In this document: in pieces, positions 37,403-46,531 of the stretch
Numbering within the stretch: position 1 is the stretch's first letter
Layout of the letters: each line of letters starts with the position of its first letter
NCBI RefSeq assembly: GCF_037479095.1
Contig: NZ_JBBGZW010000001.1
Coordinates: forward strand, 2,418,001 to 2,482,000
DNA from: Pantoea nemavictus
GTDB taxonomy: Bacteria > Pseudomonadota > Gammaproteobacteria > Enterobacterales > Enterobacteriaceae
Length of the DNA stretch: 64,000 nucleotides
Direction of reading: 5' to 3'
The notes under the pieces: model-generated
The model's input: the letters and a program-made list of their open reading frames with translations, nothing else
Databases searched by the model: none
What the model was told of the DNA's origin: nothing
Made by a program: the position numbers and the translations under genes

Positions 37403-38725
37403 ATGCAGCTGTTTTCCCCTTCAGATAAAGCACTCTGGCGGCTGGCGCTGCCAATGATCCTCTCCAACATCACCGTTCCGCTGCTGGGCGTGGTGGATAC
37501 TGCAGTCATTGGTCATCTTGATAGCCCCATTTATCTCGCTGGCGTCGCCGTGGGTACCACGGCAACCAGTTTCATCTTCATGCTTCTGCTGTTTTTGCGA
37601 ATGAGCACCACCGGACTGACCGCGCAGGCTTTTGGTGCGAATGATAAAAGCGCACTGGCGCGCGCCTTGACGCAACCGCTGCTCATCGCTTTAGTCTTCG
37701 GACTCTTGTTTATGCTGTTGCGCACGCCAGTAAGCAGTTTGGCGGCAGCACTGATGGGCGGCAGTCCGGAAGTGCAGCAGCAGGCGAAAATATTTATTGA
37801 GATTCGCTGGCTGAGTGCGCCGGCCACCTTGGCTAATTTGGTGATTCTTGGCTGGCTGCTGGGCGTGCAGTATGCGCGTGCGCCGATGGTGTTATTGATC
37901 GTCGGTAATCTGGTGAACATCCTGCTCGACCTGCTGTTTGTCCTCAAGCTGCACTGGGGCGTGGCGGGAGCGGCGGCGGCTACGGCGTTGGCCGAATATG
38001 TCACGCTGGGTGTGGGTTTGTGGATGGTAGCGCGGGTACTTAAATTGCGCGGTATCCACTTCACGCTGCTAAAAAATAGCTGGCGCGGTGATGCGGCGCG
38101 GTTGTTTCGCCTCAATCGCGACATTATGTTGCGTTCCCTTATGCTGCAAATCTGCTTCGCGTCGCTCACCATTCTCGGTGCGCGCATTGGCCCGGATGTC
38201 GTGGCGGTCAATGCGGTGCTGCTAATGTTCCTTACCTTTACTGCCTACGCATTAGATGGCTTTGCCTATGCGGTTGAAGCCTGTTCCGGTGAAGCGGTCG
38301 GCGCTAAAGATCGCAGCCGGTTATTGCTGATCTGGCACGCTGCTTGTCGACAAGCCTGTTTTGTGGCGGTGCTATTTGCGCTGATTTATGCCTTCACTGG
38401 CCCGCAGATTGTAGCGATGCTGACTTCACTGGAAGCACTACGCGACATGGCCGATCGCTACCTCATCTGGCAGGTGATACTGCCGCTGATTGGCGTCTGG
38501 TGTTATCTGCTGGATGGCATGTTTATCGGCGCGACGCGCGGACGAGAGATGCGAAACAGCATGGTAATAGCGGCTATTGGTTATGGCGTAGCGCTGTTGA
38601 CGCTGCCGTGGCTCGGTAACCACGGTTTATGGTTGGCAGTAACGGTATTCCTGGCGTTACGTGGGCTAACACTGTGGCTAATCTGGCGGGGTCACTGGCA
38701 ACGTGATAGCTGGTTTAACGCCTGA
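37403..38725 (+). CDS. dinF: DNA-damage-inducible MATE transporter DinF
   Basis: 440 residues (E. coli 459 or 441 depending on start), about 12 membrane helices in two MATE repeats. MATE proteins export drugs or metabolites using Na+ or H+ gradients; DinF has been linked to protection against oxidative stress and bile salts. It is probably co-transcribed with lexA (136-base gap, containing a GC-rich hairpin at 37287-37318 without a clear T-run). Confidence 0.92.
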   Translation: MQLFSPSDKALWRLALPMILSNITVPLLGVVDTAVIGHLDSPIYLAGVAVGTTATSFIFMLLLFLRMSTTGLTAQAFGANDKSALARALTQPLLIALVFGLLFMLLRTPVSSLAAALMGGSPEVQQQAKIFIEIRWLSAPATLANLVILGWLLGVQYARAPMVLLIVGNLVNILLDLLFVLKLHWGVAGAAAATALAEYVTLGVGLWMVARVLKLRGIHFTLLKNSWRGDAARLFRLNRDIMLRSLMLQICFASLTILGARIGPDVVAVNAVLLMFLTFTAYALDGFAYAVEACSGEAVGAKDRSRLLLIWHAACRQACFVAVLFALIYAFTGPQIVAMLTSLEALRDMADRYLIWQVILPLIGVWCYLLDGMFIGATRGREMRNSMVIAAIGYGVALLTLPWLGNHGLWLAVTVFLALRGLTLWLIWRGHWQRDSWFNA

Positions 38726-38888
38726 TTAAGCGAAGCGTAACCTACAGATTAATCTGTAATTCTCTGCAAACTTCGAAGCGGCTACTACAATTACCTTATA
38801 CGGCGCACATGAGTAGCGCGTTGTCTGGGTATATTGCCATATAGACAGGCGATATATCTATCTCACTCAGGATGAAGTGGAGGATTAT

Positions 38889-39101
38889 ATGAACAAAGAC
38901 GAAGCGAGCGGAAACTGGAAGCAGTTTAAAGGGAAAATGAAGGAAAAGTGGGGCAAGCTTACGGATGATGATATGACCGTGATCGAAGGTAAACGCGATC
39001 AGCTTATCGGTAAAATCCAGGAACGCTACGGCTATGCGAAAGATCAGGCAGAGACCGAAGTGAAAGACTGGGAAAGCCACAACAAAGATTACCGCTGGTA
39101 G
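38889..39101 (+). CDS. yjbJ: CsbD-family stress protein YjbJ
   Basis: 70 residues (E. coli 69): a small, highly charged CsbD-like protein with the conserved GNWKQFKGKMKEKWGKL and QERYGYAKDQAE segments. It is one of the most abundant stationary-phase and osmotic-stress proteins in E. coli, of unknown mechanism. The start at 38889 follows GGAGG and matches the family; the in-frame ATG at 38877 adds four residues. Confidence 0.92.
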   Translation: MNKDEASGNWKQFKGKMKEKWGKLTDDDMTVIEGKRDQLIGKIQERYGYAKDQAETEVKDWESHNKDYRW

Positions 39102-39174
39102 TCGACGACCCCTATTAAGGATGATGCTCCTACCCACCGGTCATTATGATCGGGTCGGCACAAGGATGTGCCCA

Positions 39175-39696
39175 TTACGCTTTTCTCACCCGCTTTTTCC
39201 CCTCAACCTGGTGGTCATGTTCGCAGCTTTCGTGATGCGTACAAGCCGCAACCTCAGCACAATTCTCACACAAGCCATGTGCTTCAATCACCGTATGACG
39301 CAGTGAAAATCCCGCTTGGTCTGCCAGTGCCGCGATAGTTTTTTCTACGCCATGAGCATGCTTTTCGCTGACCGCTGCACAACCATCACACACCAGCATC
39401 ACCGAAGTGTGTGCCGGCTCATCGAAATGGTGGCAAACCACATAACTGTTGTTCGACTCCACGCGATGAATAAATCCCTGTTCCAGCAAAAAATCCAGTG
39501 CACGATAGATGGTGGGCGGTTTGGCTTGCGGCTCGCTCACGCGCAGCTGATCCAGCAAATCGTAAGCGCTTATCGAACCGTTTTGCTCTGCCATTAAGCG
39601 CAGCACTTCGGCGCGTTGAGTGGTGAGACGCACGCCGCGGTCGAGGCAAAGTGATTCTGCCTGAGTAAGCAGTTGTTCGGGCGTGAGGTTTGACAT
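39175..39696 (-). CDS. zur: Zinc uptake regulator Zur (Fur family)
   Basis: 173 residues (E. coli 171). Winged helix in the first 85 residues, then the dimer domain with zinc ligands CDGC and CENC and the His-rich C-terminus (CTHHESCEHDH). With zinc it represses high-affinity zinc importers. The start at 39696 has GGAG seven bases upstream and matches the family; farther in-frame ATGs extend into the AT-rich leader. Convergent with yjbJ. Confidence 0.94.
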   Translation of the reverse strand: MSNLTPEQLLTQAESLCLDRGVRLTTQRAEVLRLMAEQNGSISAYDLLDQLRVSEPQAKPPTIYRALDFLLEQGFIHRVESNNSYVVCHHFDEPAHTSVMLVCDGCAAVSEKHAHGVEKTIAALADQAGFSLRHTVIEAHGLCENCAEVAACTHHESCEHDHQVEGKKRVRKA

Positions 39697-40148
39697 AAGC
39701 ATTCTCCAGGTTGCAGGTGATGTTATTTTATCACACAAATTTTTACCCTGCTGTGATTGCTTATTCCCCTTAAAAATGGCCAGAAAACTCTCGCCAATCA
39801 ATAAATTATCCTAAGAATCCTCCCCACGATTTTTCTGCAATGATTTTACCTGATAAATGCGGACCGCCAGACAGCGCAACGGCGCGCGGGTTTTTGCTTT
39901 GCAACTCACCGGGTTAGCGTCTATGGTTCAAAAGGTCTTAAGTAATTTCTGGTATCAATTTACTCACTGTTAATTTTTCTGCATAAAAACACAGCGGAAT
40001 GGCGCTTATGCATCCAATTCTGCGAATAGCAGTGCTATTTCCTTTTAATTCACAGCAATGAAGCGTTAGCCAGGGTTCAGAATAGCGGCTAACTAAACTG
40101 TTCCGTCGGTGAGTGGCTCAGCGACATTTTAAAGGTGATGGCAGACTC
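39697..40148. other. 450-base intergenic region between zur and the TraF-like gene
   Basis: No gene could be supported. The stretch 39720-40080 is AT-rich and has no convincing terminator, Fur box or zinc box by eye. It must contain the divergent promoters of zur and the outer-membrane protein gene. Confidence 0.5.
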
Positions 40149-41399
40149 ATGGTGAAGACATTATTCAGGCACAAAAAAGTAGCTTATCTTGTTGGTTTGA
40201 ATGCGGTATTTCTCTCCTCGTCGGCTCTGGCAGCAGGAACATGGTATGACGCGCGTAATGATGCGATGGGCGGTACGGGGGTAGCTTCTTCTACCTGGAG
40301 TTCAGCGGTGCTGGCGAACCCAGCATTGATGACCAAAGCGCAGCCTGAAGATAACGTCAGCATTATTATCCCTTCAGCAGGGGCGCAGGTGACTGACAAA
40401 GACAAATTACTGGATCGCGTTGATGACATCACCGATACCGTCGATCGTTATCAGAATGTCATCGATAACCTGACCTTTGCAGATTACCTTAATGGTTATC
40501 CACAACTTAAAGCGGCAGCGGGCGATGTGGCTAATCAGCTCAGCGATCTACGCGGCAATAAAGCGAATGCCACCGCGGGTGTGGCGCTGGCAGTCACCGT
40601 GCCAAATGAAACGTTGCCCTTTGCTTTTATCACCAAAGCATACGGAACGGCGCATGTGCGAGCCAACGTAGCTGATAGCGATATTGCCTACCTACGCGGT
40701 GTTGCTAATGGCACCATCATTCCCGTACCGGGAGATGAAGATAATCTGCGTTCCAGCGCCAACGGCCTGGCCGCGTTAGTCACGGATTATGGTGTTGCAG
40801 TTGCGCATGAATTCTCGATTGCTGGCCATCCGGTTTCAGTCGGCGTGACGCCAAAACTGCAGAAAACCTGGTTGTATAACTACACCGCCAGTATTTATAA
40901 CTACGACAAGAGCGACATCAACAGCAGCCGCTATCGCAGCAGCGATACCGGTTTCAACGTGGATGCCGGCGTGGCCACTGATTTTGGTGACAACTGGACC
41001 TTTGGCGTGACCGGTCAAAACCTGATTTCGCGCGATATCGACACCAAAGAGGTCAACGGCTACCGCGATACCTATCAAATTCGTCCGCTGGTGACTACCG
41101 GGCTCTCCTGGAATAACGGACCGTTCACGTTGGCGGGTGATGTTGATCTGACCGAAACCAAGCGCTTCAAATCGGAAGAGTCCAGCCAATATGCGGGCGT
41201 GGGCGCAGAGTATCGTGTGCTGGATTGGCTGGCGCTGCGCGCCGGTTATCGCGCCGATCTGAAATCGAATGATACCGATGTCTTTACCGCTGGTTTGGGC
41301 GTGTCACCGTTCAACAATACGGTCCATCTGGATCTGGCCGGTTCGGTCGGCAAAGACAATACCGTGGGTGCGATGTTGCAACTCGGATTTAACTTCTAA
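40149..41399 (+). CDS. TraF-like outer-membrane beta-barrel protein
   Basis: 416 residues. Signal peptide about 1-29 (cut near SSALAAG), then AGTWYDARNDAMGGTGVAS, many alternating beta strands and a C-terminal phenylalanine (QLGFNF), the usual outer-membrane barrel ending. It resembles the chromosomal proteins annotated as conjugal transfer protein TraF (TraF_2 family, FadL-like barrels); no other transfer gene is present, so conjugation is not implied. Start chosen at MVKTLFRHKK, which gives a proper signal peptide; an ATG at 40113 would add 12 residues. Inserted between zur and dusA relative to E. coli. Confidence 0.75.
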   Translation: MVKTLFRHKKVAYLVGLNAVFLSSSALAAGTWYDARNDAMGGTGVASSTWSSAVLANPALMTKAQPEDNVSIIIPSAGAQVTDKDKLLDRVDDITDTVDRYQNVIDNLTFADYLNGYPQLKAAAGDVANQLSDLRGNKANATAGVALAVTVPNETLPFAFITKAYGTAHVRANVADSDIAYLRGVANGTIIPVPGDEDNLRSSANGLAALVTDYGVAVAHEFSIAGHPVSVGVTPKLQKTWLYNYTASIYNYDKSDINSSRYRSSDTGFNVDAGVATDFGDNWTFGVTGQNLISRDIDTKEVNGYRDTYQIRPLVTTGLSWNNGPFTLAGDVDLTETKRFKSEESSQYAGVGAEYRVLDWLALRAGYRADLKSNDTDVFTAGLGVSPFNNTVHLDLAGSVGKDNTVGAMLQLGFNF

Positions 41400-41422
41400 C
41401 CCCAGCAAGGTTTTAATCCTGC

Positions 41423-41448
41423 AAACGGGCGGCTGTGTCGCCCGTTTT
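41423..41448 (+). terminator. Terminator after the TraF-like gene
   Basis: AAACGGGCG (41423-41431), a seven-base loop, CGCCCGTTTT (41439-41448). It lies 23 bases after the stop. Confidence 0.85.
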
Positions 41449-41507
41449 GCTGTGGTATCATTGCGCAGTTTCTCATCACTTAACTCACTGCGGATTTACT
41501 GCGTTTC

Positions 41508-42506
41508 ATGACCGATACTTTCTCCTCGCAACGTTTTTCTATCGCCCCCATGCTCGACTGGACCGATCGCCACTGTCGCTATTTCCACCGCAAGTTGAGC
41601 GGCGATACGCTGCTGTACACCGAAATGGTGACGACTGGCGCAATCATTCACGGTAAGGGCGACTATCTGGCCTATAGCGAGGATGAACATCCGCTGGCGC
41701 TGCAACTCGGCGGTAGCGATCCCGCTGCGCTGGCGCAGTGCGCCAAACTGGCTGAAGAGCGTGGCTACGATGAGATCAACCTGAATGTAGGTTGTCCTTC
41801 CGACCGCGTTCAGAACGGCCGTTTTGGCGCCTGCCTGATGGCTGATGCCGCGCTGGTTGCCGATTGCATTAAAGCCATGCGCGACGTCGTGAGCATCCCG
41901 GTCACGGTAAAAACCCGTATCGGCATTGACGAGCAGGATAGCTATGAATTTTTGTGTGATTTTATTGGCACCGTGGCGCAACAGGGCGGCTGCGATACCT
42001 TTATTATCCACGCGCGCAAAGCCTGGTTGTCAGGTTTAAGCCCGAAAGAGAACCGTGAAATTCCGCCGCTGGATTATCCACGCGTCTATCAGCTGAAGCG
42101 CGATTTTCCAGCACTGACCATGGCGATAAACGGCGGTATTAAGACGCTGGAAGAGGCCAAACTGCATCTGCAGCATATGGATGGCGTGATGATGGGGCGT
42201 GAAGCCTATCAAAATCCTGGCATTCTGGCGCAAGTGGATCGCGAACTGTTTGGACGCGATACGCCAACTGTCGATCCTGTGGCAGTGGTGCGCTCGATGT
42301 ATCCCTATATCGAAGCGGAGTTATCGAAAGGCATGTATCTCGGCCACGTTACGCGTCATATGCTTGGCCTGTTCCAGGGAATTCCCGGTGCTCGCCAGTG
42401 GCGCCGCTACTTGAGTGAGAATGCCCACAAGCCCGGCGCAGATGTGCGCGTGGTAGAAGCGGCGCTGGCGCTGGTTGCGGATAAAATCCCGCAGGAAGCG
42501 CTGTAA
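41508..42506 (+). CDS. dusA: tRNA-dihydrouridine(20/20a) synthase DusA
   Basis: 332 residues. FMN-binding TIM barrel with [14 protein letters not shown], the catalytic Cys96 in [14 protein letters not shown] and the [16 protein letters not shown] loop specific to DusA. It reduces U20 and U20a in tRNA D-loops. Starts near the E. coli form minus part of its variable N-terminus. Downstream is the repeat pair and pspG, as in E. coli order. Confidence 0.95.
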   Translation: MTDTFSSQRFSIAPMLDWTDRHCRYFHRKLSGDTLLYTEMVTTGAIIHGKGDYLAYSEDEHPLALQLGGSDPAALAQCAKLAEERGYDEINLNVGCPSDRVQNGRFGACLMADAALVADCIKAMRDVVSIPVTVKTRIGIDEQDSYEFLCDFIGTVAQQGGCDTFIIHARKAWLSGLSPKENREIPPLDYPRVYQLKRDFPALTMAINGGIKTLEEAKLHLQHMDGVMMGREAYQNPGILAQVDRELFGRDTPTVDPVAVVRSMYPYIEAELSKGMYLGHVTRHMLGLFQGIPGARQWRRYLSENAHKPGADVRVVEAALALVADKIPQEAL

Positions 42507-42514
42507 TTATTGTT

Positions 42515-42577
42515 GTAAGGTCGCGATGGATGGCGATCCTAAGCAAGCCAGTTGTAGGGTGCGCATTGATGCGCACC
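42515..42577. repeat. Two short palindromic repeats between dusA and pspG
   Basis: A degenerate unit at 42515-42539 (GTAAGGTCGCGATGGATGGC...) is followed by a clean unit at 42554-42577 (GTAGGGTGCGCATTGATGCG then CACC) in the same direction. Same family as 595, 19241, 19274 and 29579. Confidence 0.65.
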
Positions 42578-42706
42578 GGAACCACAGCACAATAATCCCT
42601 TACAGTTGGTTTTTTCTGCGCCACAAGTTAGCAATTTCCACCACGTCTCAGGCATCGCCATTCTGGCGCTATCAATTATTTCAACGTGTTAGCTGAAGTT
42701 CTTACC

Positions 42707-42722
42707 TGGCACGCATCTTGTA
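42707..42722 (+). promoter_or_regulatory. Sigma-54 promoter of pspG
   Basis: TGGCACG-CATC-TTGTA matches the -24/-12 consensus TGGCACR-N4-TTGCW with one mismatch. E. coli pspG is transcribed by sigma-54 with the activator PspF. Confidence 0.88.
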
Positions 42723-42756
42723 ATACTCCTGATGTTACTTACACAGGAGAACCTTC

Positions 42757-43023
42757 GTGGAAATTCTATTTGTTCTCGGCTTTTTTCTCATGCTGCTGTT
42801 TACCGGCGTTTCGCTGCTGGGAGTTATCGCGGCATTGGTCGTTGCCACTGCTTTGATGTTCTTCGGCGGGTTACTGGCAATTGTTATCAAAGTGTTGCCA
42901 TGGCTGGTATTGGCGGTCATTGCCGTGTGGCTTTATCGTGCATTTACTACGCCATCAGGCGAGGCAAAGTTACGCAGGCTGAAAAGAAAAATCAGTGACT
43001 TAGAGAGAAAGAGCTGGCGCTAA
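42757..43023 (+). CDS. pspG: Phage-shock protein PspG
   Basis: 88 residues (E. coli 80). Two or three hydrophobic segments with FVLGFFLMLLFTGVSLLGVI and the LLAIVIKVLPWLVLA stretch. A membrane effector of the phage-shock envelope response. The start is GTG at 42757, eight bases after an AGGAGA site; the C-terminal 25 residues are more basic and differ from E. coli. Confidence 0.9.
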   Translation: MEILFVLGFFLMLLFTGVSLLGVIAALVVATALMFFGGLLAIVIKVLPWLVLAVIAVWLYRAFTTPSGEAKLRRLKRKISDLERKSWR

Positions 43024-43175
43024 ATGCGGTGACGATCACAGACTCGAAAATTGCTTAGATCAATTCCGCAATTAAACATATTTTTTACTTATGTTTTCTG
43101 TCAGGATGATTGGCGTTGTTACAAACGAATTCATCGCCGCTGTCCCTACACCAGCGCGAACTATAAAAAAGAAAG

Positions 43176-43203
43176 AAAAAGGGGCTTCCTAATAGGAAGC
43201 CCC
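43176..43203 (-). terminator. Terminator of qorA
   Basis: GGGGCTTCC (43181-43189) and GGAAGCCCC (43195-43203) form a perfect nine-base-pair stem. The minus strand then reads TTTTT, so it ends qorA. It also lies 150 bases after pspG. Confidence 0.88.
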
Positions 43204-43219
43204 GTTTGCTTTTAGGCGA

Positions 43220-44203
43220 TCAGGGAATCAGCAGGCTCGAACCTTGCGTTGCCCGGCTCTCCAGCACCTGATGCGCGCGCACCGCATCGCTCAAGGCAAA
43301 TTTCTGCTGCTCCGGCACATTTAGCTGAATCGCCCGGCTGGCAATCAGTGAGAACAACTCGTTGCTGGCGGCATCCAGTTCTTCACGATTGGTGATGTAG
43401 CCAAACAGTGAAGGTCGGGTGACAAACAGCGAGCCTTTCTTATTCAGAATACCCAGGTCGATGCCCGTTACCGGGCCCGATGCATTGCCAAAGCTCACCA
43501 TTAATCCGTGACGACGTAGGCTATCCAGCGAAGGTTCCCAGGTATCTTTCCCCACCGAGTCATACACAACTGCGACTTTCTCACCGTTGGTCAACTCGCT
43601 TACGCGCTTAGCGATATCCTCTTCGCGATAGTTAATCGTCGCCCATGCACCCGCATCTTTGGCGATTTGCGCTTTTTCCGCGCTCCCCACGGTACCAATC
43701 AGATGCGCGCCCAGCGCCTTGGCCCATTGGCAGGCAATCAAACCGACGCCACCGGCAGCGGCATGGAACAGGAAGATTTCATCGGCTTTCACTTTATAGG
43801 TTTGGCGCAGCAGATACTGCACGGTTAAACCCTTAAGGAACGAGGCTGCACCTTGCTCAAAGCTGATGCTATCCGGCAGGATCACTAATCGATCTTCGGC
43901 CACATTATGCGCTTCGCTATAAGCTCCCAGCGCGGCCTGGCAATACACCACGCGATCGCCCGTTTTAAAGCGCGTCACTGCCGATCCCACACGCTTAACC
44001 ACGCCGGCCGCTTCCGTCCCCAAACCTGATGGGAATGAGCCTACTGGATATAAGCCGCTGCGCACGTAGGTATCAATGTAGTTAATACCAATCGCTCTAT
44101 TCTCCACCTGTACTTCGTGTTCGGCAGGATCGGCTAACTCGAAATCGGCCCATTGCAGTACTTCGGGGCCGCCGTGTTGGTTGAACTGAATACGCTTTGC
44201 CAT
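43220..44203 (-). CDS. qorA: NADPH-dependent quinone oxidoreductase QorA
   Basis: 327 residues, the E. coli length. Zinc-independent MDR fold with the nucleotide motif HAAAGGVGLIACQWAKALGAHLIG and the family start AKRIQFNQHGGPEVLQW. It reduces quinones with NADPH. Divergent from dnaB, the order seen in E. coli. Confidence 0.94.
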   Translation of the reverse strand: MAKRIQFNQHGGPEVLQWADFELADPAEHEVQVENRAIGINYIDTYVRSGLYPVGSFPSGLGTEAAGVVKRVGSAVTRFKTGDRVVYCQAALGAYSEAHNVAEDRLVILPDSISFEQGAASFLKGLTVQYLLRQTYKVKADEIFLFHAAAGGVGLIACQWAKALGAHLIGTVGSAEKAQIAKDAGAWATINYREEDIAKRVSELTNGEKVAVVYDSVGKDTWEPSLDSLRRHGLMVSFGNASGPVTGIDLGILNKKGSLFVTRPSLFGYITNREELDAASNELFSLIASRAIQLNVPEQQKFALSDAVRAHQVLESRATQGSSLLIP

Positions 44204-44276
44204 TCTGACTCCTGTGATTGTTCATCCTGGGACGGTATACTTGCGCGTCCCTTTCACGATCGGTAATGCATTCACT

Positions 44277-45683
44277 ATGGCAGGAAATAAACCCACCAAC
44301 AAATCGAACGAACCCCGCGATCGGCAGCTGGAAGGCGTGAAAATGCCGCCGCATTCCATAGAAGCGGAGCAGTCGGTGCTCGGTGGGTTAATGCTGGATA
44401 ACCAGCGCTGGGACAACGTCTCTGAACGCGTCGTCGCCAACGATTTCTTCAACCGCTCGCACCGCATGATTTTCACAGAGATGCAGCGTTTGCTGGAGGC
44501 GGGCCAACCGATCGACCTGATAACGCTGTCTGAATCACTGGAAACGCTGGGTGAATTAGAGATGGCGGGCGGCTTCGCCTATCTGGCCGAACTGGCGAAA
44601 AACACCCCAAGTGCGGCGAATATCGGTGCCTATGCCGATATCGTGCGTGAACGTGCGGTCGTGCGCGAAATGATCTCGGTGGCGAACCAAATCGCCGATG
44701 CGGGTTACGATCCGCAGGGACGCAGCAGCGAAGACCTGCTCGATTTCGCCGAATCTAACGTCTTCAAAATCGCTGAGCAGCGCGCCAATAAAGATCAGGG
44801 GCCGCAGAACATCGAGCAGATTCTGGAAGCCACGGTATCGCGCATTGAGGCGTTGGTCTCCACGCCGCACGATGGCGTCACCGGCGTCGATACCGGTTAT
44901 CAGGATTTGAACAAAAAAACTGCCGGATTACAGGGCTCAGATCTGATTATCGTCGCGGCGCGTCCGTCGATGGGTAAAACCACGTTCGCCATGAACCTGT
45001 GTGAAAACGCCGCCATGTTGCAGGATAAGCCAGTACTGATTTTCAGTCTGGAGATGCCCAGCGAACAGCTGATGATGCGTATGCTGGCGTCGCTGTCGCG
45101 CGTGGACCAGACGCGTATTCGTACCGGTCAGTTGGAAGATGAGGATTGGGCGCGCATCTCTGCCACCATGGGGATTTTGCTTGAGAAGAAGAACATGTTT
45201 ATTGATGACTCTTCTGGCCTGACGCCAACCGAAGTGCGTTCGCGCGCGCGACGCATCTTCCGAGAAAACGGTGGATTGAGCTTAATCATGATCGACTACC
45301 TGCAACTGATGCGTGTACCGGCGCTGTCGGATAACCGTACGTTAGAGATCGCCGAGATCTCGCGCTCGCTCAAAGCGCTGGCCAAAGAGTTGAATGTGCC
45401 GGTCGTCGCACTGTCGCAGCTGAACCGCTCGCTGGAGCAGCGCGCCGATAAGCGCCCGGTCAACTCGGATCTGCGTGAATCCGGCTCGATCGAGCAGGAC
45501 GCCGACTTGATCATGTTCATCTATCGTGACGAGGTGTATCACGAAAACAGCGATCTGAAAGGCATCGCCGAGATCATCCTCGGTAAGCAGCGTAACGGCC
45601 CGATCGGTACGGTACGTTTGACCTTTAATGGTCAATGGTCGCGTTTTGATAACTATGCTGGCCCGCAATACGACGACGAATAA
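44277..45683 (+). CDS. dnaB: Replicative DNA helicase DnaB
   Basis: 468 residues (E. coli 471). N-terminal primase-interacting domain (about 25-170), linker, and RecA-type ATPase domain with Walker A ARPSMGKT (228-235) and Walker B LIMIDYLQLM. A hexameric 5'-3' helicase at the replication fork. The start MAGNKPTNK matches the family; 21 upstream in-frame codons from 44214 are not conserved. No intein is present. Confidence 0.97.
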   Translation: MAGNKPTNKSNEPRDRQLEGVKMPPHSIEAEQSVLGGLMLDNQRWDNVSERVVANDFFNRSHRMIFTEMQRLLEAGQPIDLITLSESLETLGELEMAGGFAYLAELAKNTPSAANIGAYADIVRERAVVREMISVANQIADAGYDPQGRSSEDLLDFAESNVFKIAEQRANKDQGPQNIEQILEATVSRIEALVSTPHDGVTGVDTGYQDLNKKTAGLQGSDLIIVAARPSMGKTTFAMNLCENAAMLQDKPVLIFSLEMPSEQLMMRMLASLSRVDQTRIRTGQLEDEDWARISATMGILLEKKNMFIDDSSGLTPTEVRSRARRIFRENGGLSLIMIDYLQLMRVPALSDNRTLEIAEISRSLKALAKELNVPVVALSQLNRSLEQRADKRPVNSDLRESGSIEQDADLIMFIYRDEVYHENSDLKGIAEIILGKQRNGPIGTVRLTFNGQWSRFDNYAGPQYDDE

Positions 45684-45697
45684 TCCTTTCTCCGCAG

Positions 45698-45722
45698 ATG
45701 CATGCACGATTTGTGCATGCAT
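45698..45722 (+). terminator. Hairpin after dnaB
   Basis: ATGCATGCAC (45698-45707), loop GATTT, GTGCATGCAT (45713-45722): a perfect ten-base-pair stem 14 bases after the stop. Only a short T stretch follows, so termination may be partial. Its right arm contains TTTGTGCAT, a sequence that recurs at 46364 and, inverted, at 46398. Confidence 0.55.
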
Positions 45723-45811
45723 TTCACGTCATCAGAAAATAGTGTTGGACAACCCCGGCGTTAATCAGGTTATCTGTAACAAAGCGCACTCAATAACGCT
45801 GTGGAAACAGA

Positions 45812-46303
45812 ATGACTCAGGTAGACGATCACGACCTTAAGATATTGACTCTATTACAATCTAATGGACGCCTCACCAATCAAGAACTCAGCGATTTAGT
45901 CGGACTTTCGGCGTCACAATGTTCACGTCGCCGCATCAATCTTGAGCAGGCAAATCTCATTCTTGGCTATCACGCTCGCCTGTCGCCAGACGCGGTTGGC
46001 TTGGGCATGGTGGGATTAATTGAAGTGAGATTGAAAAACCATACGCCGGATTATGAAGAGAGCTTCCATCGCATGGTGGAAGAGGAAGCGGCGATTGTTG
46101 ATGCTTTCAAAACGACCGGCGATGCCGATTATCTTCTGAAGGTGGCGGTCGCCGATTTAGCCTCACTCAGCGCGTTGATCAGCCAGTTAGTGGCCGGCCA
46201 TCAGAGTGTCGCCCACGTAAAAACCTCCGTGGTTTTAAGCCGTCTCAAAGAGAACGGTTTGATGATGATTCCCCAGCACAAAACGCGCCAAAAAAGTGCA
46301 TGA
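45812..46303 (+). CDS. Lrp/AsnC-family transcriptional regulator
   Basis: 163 residues. N-terminal helix-turn-helix (about 5-55: LTNQELSDLVGLSASQCSRRRINLEQ) and a RAM-type ligand-binding and oligomerisation domain (about 68-150). The family senses amino acids. It stands where E. coli has alr, between dnaB and tyrB, and is followed by a YitT-family gene in the same direction. A repeated TTTGTGCAT motif before both genes may be its operator. The amino-acid ligand is unknown. Confidence 0.85.
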   Translation: MTQVDDHDLKILTLLQSNGRLTNQELSDLVGLSASQCSRRRINLEQANLILGYHARLSPDAVGLGMVGLIEVRLKNHTPDYEESFHRMVEEEAAIVDAFKTTGDADYLLKVAVADLASLSALISQLVAGHQSVAHVKTSVVLSRLKENGLMMIPQHKTRQKSA

Positions 46304-46363
46304 TGTGCTAATCTGGTGCAATAATTGCCGTATTAATGCAAAAAACGCGCACCAGAAAATGGA

Positions 46364-46406
46364 TTTGTGCATAAGTTGATGGTTTGAGTCCTGATTGATG
46401 CACAAA
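46364..46406. promoter_or_regulatory. Inverted TTTGTGCAT repeats upstream of the YitT-family gene
   Basis: TTTGTGCAT (46364-46372) and ATGCACAAA (46398-46406) are perfect inverted repeats 25 bases apart. Centres 34 bases apart put them about three helical turns from each other, as in looped Lrp-type sites. A third copy is at 45710-45718. Confidence 0.45.
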
Positions 46407-46531
46407 AACCTGCAATAAAGCGCCTTAGTTATCAATTGGATAATCACTGGCACCCATCGGCGGCTAACATAGGTCGCCGATGTGGTGCGTTTTTTGCATT
46501 TGAAGGGCATCATTTGCAATGAGATTAACCC

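Noticed and set aside
40149..41399. Evidence for a conjugative or integrative element
   Set aside because: A single TraF-like barrel protein with no relaxase, coupling protein, pilus genes, integrase or attachment site.
45710..45718. TTTGTGCAT in the dnaB terminator as a definite operator
   Set aside because: It is part of a perfect hairpin arm, so its sequence may be fixed by the terminator; kept only as supporting evidence for the Lrp motif.
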